Source: an uncultured Steroidobacteraceae bacterium (GTDB lineage Bacteria; Pseudomonadota; Gammaproteobacteria; Steroidobacterales; Steroidobacteraceae). Taken from it: a stretch of 10,413 nucleotides of DNA. Each line of letters starts with the position of its first letter. Positions within the stretch are counted from its first letter, which is position 1. The position numbers and the translations under genes were made by a program. Below, one piece after another: positions 6,202 to 10,413 of the stretch. Under the pieces are notes generated by a model that saw only the letters and a program-made list of their open reading frames with translations, was not told where the DNA came from and did no database searches. The stretch spans positions 1 to 10,413 of the forward strand of contig CATPBM010000140.1 in assembly GCA_955652625.1 (NCBI GenBank), in the 5' to 3' direction.

Positions 6202-6861
6202 TCAGCGCACGCCGTAACGCTCCCGATAAGCGCGCAACCGTGTGAGCTGCTCGTCAGAAATGCGCACGCGTGCGTCGGTGGGCCGCGACAGCGCCTCGAT
6301 GAGCTCGGCAAATGTGACGATGCTCACACACTGAAGGCCGTGCTGCTGCTCGACCTCCTGCACCGCGGTGAGCGTGCCCTGGCCGCGTTCCTGGCGATCG
6401 AGCGCCAGCGCCACGCCCACCGGCTGCGCTCCGGCGGCGCGAATGAGGTCGAGGGATTCGCGCACCGCGGTGCCGGCGGTGATCACATCGTCGATGATCA
6501 GCACCCTTCCGGCGAGCGGCGCGCCTACGGTGCGGCCGCCCTCGCCATGCGCCTTGGCCTCCTTGCGGTTGAAGGCATACGGCACGCTGCGGCCGTGCTC
6601 GGCGTACAGCGCCACGGCGGTTGAGGTGACGAGCGGGATGCCCTTGTAGGCGGGCCCGAACACCATGTCGAAGCGCAGATCCGAGGCGACGATGGCCGCG
6701 GCATAACAGCGCCCCAGGACCGCCACCGCTTCGCCGTCGCTGAACAGCCCGGCATTGAAGAAGTAAGGGCTCTCCCGCCCCGACTTGAGGGTGAAGTGCC
6801 CGAAGCGCAGCGCCTCGCGCTTCAGCGCCAGGTCGATGAACGTGAGCTGGTATTGGTGCAT
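6202..6861 (-). CDS. pyrE: orotate phosphoribosyltransferase
   Basis: Converts orotate and PRPP to orotidine 5'-phosphate, the fifth step of UMP synthesis. The 219-residue product is close to the E. coli length (213). It begins MHQYQLTFIDLALKREAL, then has FTLKSGRESPYFFNAG (substrate-binding region), FGPAYKGIPL, and the PRPP-binding signature VLIIDDVITAGTAVRES near residues 120-136. The C-terminus is LRAYRERYGV. The start at 6861 is set by homology; the frame stays open upstream but that part overlaps the exonuclease gene. Only a weak AGG lies upstream. It is divergent from exonuclease III with just 16 bases between the two start codons, so its promoter must lie inside the opposite gene. Confidence 0.97.
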   Translation of the reverse strand: MHQYQLTFIDLALKREALRFGHFTLKSGRESPYFFNAGLFSDGEAVAVLGRCYAAAIVASDLRFDMVFGPAYKGIPLVTSTAVALYAEHGRSVPYAFNRKEAKAHGEGGRTVGAPLAGRVLIIDDVITAGTAVRESLDLIRAAGAQPVGVALALDRQERGQGTLTAVQEVEQQHGLQCVSIVTFAELIEALSRPTDARVRISDEQLTRLRAYRERYGVR

Positions 6862-6865
6862 GTCA

Positions 6866-6871
6866 TATGAT
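6866..6871 (+). promoter_or_regulatory. possible -10 element (TATGAT) for exonuclease III
   Basis: TATGAT matches five of six at the -10 consensus and ends 6 bases before the ATG at 6878. If used, transcription would begin at about the start codon and give a leaderless mRNA, which fits the absence of any Shine-Dalgarno sequence. No good -35 is present at 16-18 bases upstream, so this is weak. Confidence 0.3.
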
Positions 6872-6877
6872 TGCCTG

Positions 6878-7645
6878 ATGCGCGTCGTCTCCGTCAACGT
6901 CTGCGGCATCCGCTCCGCTGCGCAGAAGGGCTTGTTCCGGTGGCTGCGACGCCAGCGCGCGGATTTTATCTGCCTGCAGGAGACCAAAAGCCAGGAGCAT
7001 CAGCTCCCGGGCCATGACGTGCGCCTGCCCGGCTATCACAGCTTCTTCTGCGATGCCGAGCGCAAGGGGTACGCGGGAGTTGCGCTGTATTGCCGCGAGA
7101 AGCCCAGCCGCGTGGTGCGCGGCTTTGGCATCAGCGAGTTCGACTCTGAAGGACGCTATCTCGAGGCGCAGGTCGGCGGGCTGTCGGTGGTGTCGCTGTA
7201 CCTGCCGTCGGGCTCGGCGGGACCGGAACGGCAGGCCTCGAAATTCCGTTTCCTCGAGGCCTTCAGCCCGCACCTGGCGCGGCTGCGGCGCAGCCGCCGG
7301 CACTACATCCTGAGCGGTGACTGGAATATCGCGCACCGCGCCATCGACCTCAGGAACTGGAGGTCAAACCAGAAGAACTCCGGCTTCCTGCCCGAGGAGC
7401 GCGCCTGGATGGATCAGCTCTTCGGGCCGGTCGGCTACGTGGACGCCTTCCGCGAGGTGCGTCCCGGGCCGGACCTGTATACCTGGTGGTCGAATCGCGG
7501 CCAGGCGCGCGCCAACAACGTCGGCTGGCGCATCGACTACCAGGTGGTCAGCGGCACGCTGGCCGGCAAGGCGCGCGCCGCCTCGATATACAAGGAGAAG
7601 CGCTTCTCGGACCACGCGCCGCTCATCATGGATTACGATCTTTGA
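6878..7645 (+). CDS. xthA: exodeoxyribonuclease III (Crc-like position, catalytic residues intact)
   Basis: A 255-residue protein of the exonuclease III / AP endonuclease (EEP) family, cleaving DNA 5' to abasic sites and degrading 3' ends. Active-site residues are present: Asn7, Glu35 (CLQETK), Tyr108 (SLYLPSG), Asp148 and Asn150 (GDWNIAH), Asp220 (WRIDY) and the final Asp245-His246 (FSDHAPL). Sequence details (MRVVSVNVCGIRSAA, RNWRSNQ, GFLPEERAWMD, WRIDYQV, APLIMDYD) and its place divergent from pyrE recall Pseudomonas Crc, a regulator that has lost several of these residues. This protein keeps them, so enzymatic activity is the better call. Start at 6878 fits the family N-terminus; the frame is open further upstream over pyrE. 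Its stop overlaps the next gene by TTGA. It could act downstream of the glycosylases mutM and AlkA-like elsewhere in the window. Confidence 0.93.
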   Translation: MRVVSVNVCGIRSAAQKGLFRWLRRQRADFICLQETKSQEHQLPGHDVRLPGYHSFFCDAERKGYAGVALYCREKPSRVVRGFGISEFDSEGRYLEAQVGGLSVVSLYLPSGSAGPERQASKFRFLEAFSPHLARLRRSRRHYILSGDWNIAHRAIDLRNWRSNQKNSGFLPEERAWMDQLFGPVGYVDAFREVRPGPDLYTWWSNRGQARANNVGWRIDYQVVSGTLAGKARAASIYKEKRFSDHAPLIMDYDL

Positions 7646-8898
7646 GCGCCGCGCGCGCGGGCACCGGGCCACGCGTGCTCGAGGTACTCGCCAGCCCGAA
7701 GATGCTGGCCATCCTGCTGTTAGCTGCCGCGTCGGGCTTCCCGAACCAGATCACCGAGAGCGCGCTGCAGGCGTGGCTCAAGGATGTCGGCGCCAGCAAC
7801 ACCACCATCGGCATCATGTCTTACGTAGCGCTGCCCTACCTGCTGAAGTTCCTCTGGGCGCCATTCATCGACCGCTATCCGCTGCCGCTGCTCGGCCGCC
7901 GCCGCGGCTGGATATTCGTGATGCAGCTCGCGCTCGCCGCTGCGATCGCACTGCTGGCGTTCCAGAACCCCGCCGCATCCCTGGGCGCTGTCAGCGTCTG
8001 CGCGGCTGCCATCGTGTTCTTTTCCGCCACCCAGGACATCTCGATAGATGCCTACCGGACGGACGTAGCCCTGCCGAGCGAGCGCGGGCTTGCCGCAGCC
8101 GCTGCCAACCTCGGCTACCGCATCGCCTCGTATGTGGCGCTCGCCGTTGCACTGATCGTCGCCGATCTTTTCGGCTGGCGGCCGGCGTTCCTGATTCTCG
8201 CCGCCGCCATGCTGCTGTTCTGCGTGGCGACGGTGCTGGCGCCGAGCTCGCACAACAGCTACCAGCCACGCTCGATGCGCGAGTCCGTGATGGAGCCGCT
8301 CAGGGAGCTGCTCAGTACCCCGAGTGCACTCACACTCATTGCGGTAGTGCTGCTCTTCAAGATCGGAGACGCCTTCGCCAACAAGCTGTTCACGCCCTTC
8401 ATGATGGATGTCGGCTTCTCCAAGACTGAAATCGGCATCATCATAAAGGCACTGTTCACCGCCAGCTCGGTAGTCGGTTCGGTGCTCGGCGGAGTATTGA
8501 TGGTGCGGCTTGGCCTGCTGCGCTCGATGTTGGGATTCGGAATACTGCAGGCCTTGAGCAATCTGCTTTACTGCCTGCTGGCAACCGCTGGCAAGAGCTA
8601 TCTCATCATGTGCGTGGCGGTGGTCATCGAGCACGTCGCGGCAGCGATGGGCAGCATCGCCCTGGTCGCTCTCATCATGGCGCTCTGCGATCTGCGCTAC
8701 AGCGCCTTCCAGTACGCGCTGCTTTCGGCGCTCGCGCTGCTGCCGCGCTACAGCCTCGGATATCCCGCCGGCTGGATCGCCGATCATACTGGCTGGTACG
8801 GCTACTACGTGGCGAGTTTCGCGCTGGCGCTGCCGGGACTGGCCATGGTGTGGTTGAATCGCCGCCACATCGACACGCTGGATCGGGTCAGGGCCTGA
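7642..8898 (+). CDS. AmpG-type major facilitator permease
   Basis: An inner-membrane transporter of about 418 residues with roughly 12 hydrophobic segments. AmpG-family marks are clear: GFPNQITESALQAWL in the first helix region, KFLWAPFIDRY (69-79), GRRRGW (85-90) and ATQDISIDAYRTDV (129-142). E. coli AmpG imports GlcNAc-anhydromuropeptides for cell-wall recycling. Genomes often hold several AmpG-like proteins, so the substrate here is not certain. The start is taken as the TTG that overlaps the exonuclease stop (TTGA). A GTG at 7675 would give a protein beginning just before LEVLASPKM and is equally compatible with the family. Neither has a good ribosome site, pointing to translational coupling. 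Confidence 0.9.
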   Translation: MSAARAGTGPRVLEVLASPKMLAILLLAAASGFPNQITESALQAWLKDVGASNTTIGIMSYVALPYLLKFLWAPFIDRYPLPLLGRRRGWIFVMQLALAAAIALLAFQNPAASLGAVSVCAAAIVFFSATQDISIDAYRTDVALPSERGLAAAAANLGYRIASYVALAVALIVADLFGWRPAFLILAAAMLLFCVATVLAPSSHNSYQPRSMRESVMEPLRELLSTPSALTLIAVVLLFKIGDAFANKLFTPFMMDVGFSKTEIGIIIKALFTASSVVGSVLGGVLMVRLGLLRSMLGFGILQALSNLLYCLLATAGKSYLIMCVAVVIEHVAAAMGSIALVALIMALCDLRYSAFQYALLSALALLPRYSLGYPAGWIADHTGWYGYYVASFALALPGLAMVWLNRRHIDTLDRVRA

Positions 8899-8904
8899 AG
8901 GTAA

Positions 8905-9315
8905 GTGAACGCCGCCGCCGGCCCCCCGAGTGGGCAGAGCCTGGACCTGGAGCGGGTGGTATGCCGTCTTACCGAGCTCGAGCGCGAAGGCGCGCGGGCC
9001 TTCACCATCGGAGGCGGTGACTGGCCCCTGCGGGGCTTTGTAGTGCGGGTCGGCGAGGCGGTGCGCGGCTACGTCAATCGCTGTCCCCATGCGGGACACC
9101 CGCTGAATCTCCTGCCGCATCGCTTCCTGACGGCCGACGCGACCCTCATCGTGTGCTCATCGCACGGTGCTCTGTTCGAGAAGGGGACCGGCTACTGTGT
9201 GGCGGGCCCGTGTGCCGGGCACTCGCTCACCCCCGTGGCACTGCAGATTGTAGGCGGATTCGTGCTGCTAGCCGACAGCGTCGACGTCAACGCATTCGCG
9301 GACGCGCCGCCCTAG
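8905..9315 (+). CDS. small Rieske [2Fe-2S] protein
   Basis: A 136-residue single-domain protein with a Rieske cluster motif: Cys60-Pro-His62 and Cys84-Ser-Ser-His87, the two Cys-His pairs that hold a [2Fe-2S] cluster. The surrounding residues (YVNRCPHAGHPLNLL, IVCSSHGALFEKGTGYCVAG) are typical of ferredoxin-like Rieske proteins. There is no signal peptide or membrane anchor, so it is probably a soluble electron carrier in the cytoplasm. Two extra cysteines (98, 103) follow in the loop after the second pair. The gap between the ligand pairs, 21 residues, is on the long side. It starts with GTG only 6 bases after the permease gene, with AAGG close upstream, so it is the last gene of the exonuclease-permease-Rieske unit. 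Its partner is unknown. Confidence 0.88.
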   Translation: MNAAAGPPSGQSLDLERVVCRLTELEREGARAFTIGGGDWPLRGFVVRVGEAVRGYVNRCPHAGHPLNLLPHRFLTADATLIVCSSHGALFEKGTGYCVAGPCAGHSLTPVALQIVGGFVLLADSVDVNAFADAPP

Positions 9316-9324
9316 CGGGGCGGC
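9306..9324. terminator. GC-rich hairpin between convergent genes
   Basis: GCCGCCC (9306-9312) pairs with GGGCGGC (9318-9324) across a five-base loop, TAGCG, which contains the end of the Rieske gene's stop codon. It sits between the Rieske gene and the convergent gene at 9330. There is no T-run on either side, so this is a weak terminator candidate only. Confidence 0.3.
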
Positions 9325-9329
9325 ACGAG

Positions 9330-9644
9330 TCACTCGAACAGATCGAGTCCGTCGAGTCCGCTCGCGTGCAGCTCGCGCTCTTCTCCCGAGGAATCTGTGC
9401 CCGGGCCTTCGTCGTCGCCGGCTTCGACGTCGACCGAGCCGGTCCAATCCTCGGGGGGCTCGGCGGATTCGAGCGCGCCGTCTTCCCACTGCGATTCCCA
9501 GTCCTCGACGTCCATCTCCTCGACCGTACCATCGAAGTACTGGATCTCGATCGTGCCGTCGTCCTCATCGAGAGCCACCACTTCGAACGACGCGCCGCCA
9601 TTCAGGCGATACCAATCGCCGATACCGGGTTGAGGAGTAGCCAT
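9330..9644 (-). CDS. small acidic protein (DUF6763-like), function unknown
   Basis: A 104-residue, strongly acidic protein. The first part (residues 6-50: PGIGDWYRLNGGASFEVVAL, then DEDDGTIEIQYFDGTVEEMD) and AEPPEDW (61-67) match a small uncharacterised gammaproteobacterial family I recall as DUF6763. The N-terminal part is probably a small beta-barrel; the tail from about 70 looks disordered and is rich in Glu, Asp and Gly. No signal peptide, so it is likely cytoplasmic. The start is the ATG at 9644, preceded by GAGG at 7 bases; a GTG directly before it (9647) would add one residue. It stands alone, convergent with the Rieske gene (14 bases) and divergent from the MarC gene. Confidence 0.82.
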   Translation of the reverse strand: MATPQPGIGDWYRLNGGASFEVVALDEDDGTIEIQYFDGTVEEMDVEDWESQWEDGALESAEPPEDWTGSVDVEAGDDEGPGTDSSGEERELHASGLDGLDLFE

Positions 9645-9746
9645 CACCGCACCTCGCTTCGCGCTCTACAATTGATGTTGCGCCTCGCCTGTGAGGCTTT
9701 CAAGGGTTATTGGCAGCGCAATCGAGCCGGGCCTACCGTTTGCACC

Positions 9747-10379
9747 ATGTTCCAGCAACTGCTGAAATTTTTTGTCGTCTTCTTCGTGGTCGTGGAGCCA
9801 ATCTCCCTCATTCCGCTGTTCACCGGTCTCACCAGCGGCGCCACCAACCAGTACAAGCGCCGCATGGCGGTCAAGGCGGTGATCATCGCCGCCCTGATCC
9901 TGCTGCTGTTCGCTCTCGGTGGCGCATCCTTCCTCGCGCTCATGGGCATCAGTCTCGAGGCGTTTCGCATTTTCGGCGGTCTGCTGCTGTTTCTGCTGGC
10001 GCTGGAGATGGTATTCGCGCGCGAGTCGGGCACGCGCACTTCCAGCAGCGAGGCGGCGGAGAGCCGGCGGCGCGCGGACATCTCGGTGTTTCCGCTGGCG
10101 TTTCCGTTCATTGCCGGTCCAGGGGCGCTCGCCACCATCCTGCTGTGGTTCGGGCCGCTGCATCTGCCCGCCCAGGGGGCTTTGTTCGGTGCCTATTCGG
10201 TGGCGGTGGCGCTTGTGCTTCTCATCGCGCTCATCCTCATGCTGCTGAGCGAGCCGCTGATGCGCGTCATCGGCGTAACCGGTGCCAACGTCGCCGGCCG
10301 CCTCCTGGGCGTAATCCTGGGTGCGCTCGCGGTGCAGTTCGTGCTCGACGGACTGCGCCAGGCCTTTGGCCTGAGCTGA
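9747..10379 (+). CDS. MarC family integral membrane protein
   Basis: A 210-residue inner-membrane protein with about six hydrophobic segments. Family marks are VVVEPISLIPLFTGLT (14-29; many relatives have D-P-I-G here, while this has E-P-I-S), FRIFGGLLLFLLALEM (73-88) and the FPLAFPFIAGPGALAT repeat (115-130). MarC-family proteins resemble transporters, but no substrate is established; the early link to multiple antibiotic resistance in E. coli was not upheld. The start at the ATG giving MFQQLLKFFVVFF is set by the family. The frame is open far upstream, but that part overlaps two other genes. No convincing Shine-Dalgarno precedes the ATG. I see no partner gene on this strand. Confidence 0.93.
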   Translation: MFQQLLKFFVVFFVVVEPISLIPLFTGLTSGATNQYKRRMAVKAVIIAALILLLFALGGASFLALMGISLEAFRIFGGLLLFLLALEMVFARESGTRTSSSEAAESRRRADISVFPLAFPFIAGPGALATILLWFGPLHLPAQGALFGAYSVAVALVLLIALILMLLSEPLMRVIGVTGANVAGRLLGVILGALAVQFVLDGLRQAFGLS

Positions 10380-10383
10380 CCGG

Positions 10384-10413
10384 TCAGGCGCGCCGGAAGG
10401 CGAGGTCCCACAC
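10384..10413 (-). CDS. possible C-terminal end of a convergent gene, cut by window edge
   Basis: The minus strand reads VWDLAFRRA followed by TGA at 10384-10386, four bases past the marC-family stop. Nine residues are too few to identify a protein. It is listed because convergent packing like that elsewhere in the window would be usual, but chance is quite possible. Confidence 0.25.
   Translation of the reverse strand: MWDLAFRRA

Noticed and set aside
7720..9120. Minus-strand open frame of 466 codons across the permease
   Set aside because: Antisense shadow of a clear membrane transporter; its translation is a His/Gln/Arg-rich mix with no domain.
9672..9700. Promoter for the MarC-family gene (TTGATG and downstream)
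   Set aside because: No acceptable -10 lies 16-18 bases after the TTGATG, so I do not call it.

Overview
The window reads as a high-GC gammaproteobacterial chromosome. The strongest sign is a gene order close to the Escherichia coli dut-coaBC-radC-rpmB-rpmG-mutM block, with pyrE nearby. A divergent pyrE / exonuclease III pair recalls pyrE-crc of Pseudomonas. The organism looks non-enterobacterial (perhaps a Nevskiales- or Steroidobacter-like lineage), but that placement is only inference.

Layout. 1-1655 (minus strand): one transcription unit rpmB-rpmG-mutM-(3-methyladenine glycosylase-like gene, cut by the window edge). It has a good sigma70 promoter at 1724-1752. 1753-2941: an accessory patch between rpmB and radC, which are neighbours in E. 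coli. It holds a decayed fragment of a secreted protein gene, a near-perfect palindrome, two copies of a structured repeat, and between those copies a small secreted four-cysteine protein of unknown function. 2942-3616 (minus): radC. 3780-5479 (plus): coaBC and dut, overlapping by TTGA. 5504-6163 (minus): an exported DUF4124 protein. 6202-6861 (minus): pyrE. 6878-9315 (plus): exonuclease III (Crc-like in sequence and place but with its catalytic residues intact), an AmpG-type permease and a small Rieske protein, all tightly packed. 9330-9644 (minus): a small acidic DUF6763-type protein. 9747-10379 (plus): a MarC-family membrane protein. The last 30 bases may be the tail of a convergent gene.

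Themes. Much of the window serves nucleotide supply and DNA upkeep: dUTP removal (dut), UMP synthesis (pyrE), CoA synthesis (coaBC), oxidised and alkylated base excision (mutM, AlkA-like), AP-site cleavage (exonuclease III) and RadC. MutM, the AlkA-like glycosylase and exonuclease III could act in the same base-excision pathway.

Three genes (mutM, dut, the permease) are best read with TTG starts, and two of those lie in TTGA stop-start overlaps. The part least explained by known biology is the repeat-rich patch at about 1830-2945. I see no phage, IS transposase, CRISPR array, tRNA or rRNA gene here.
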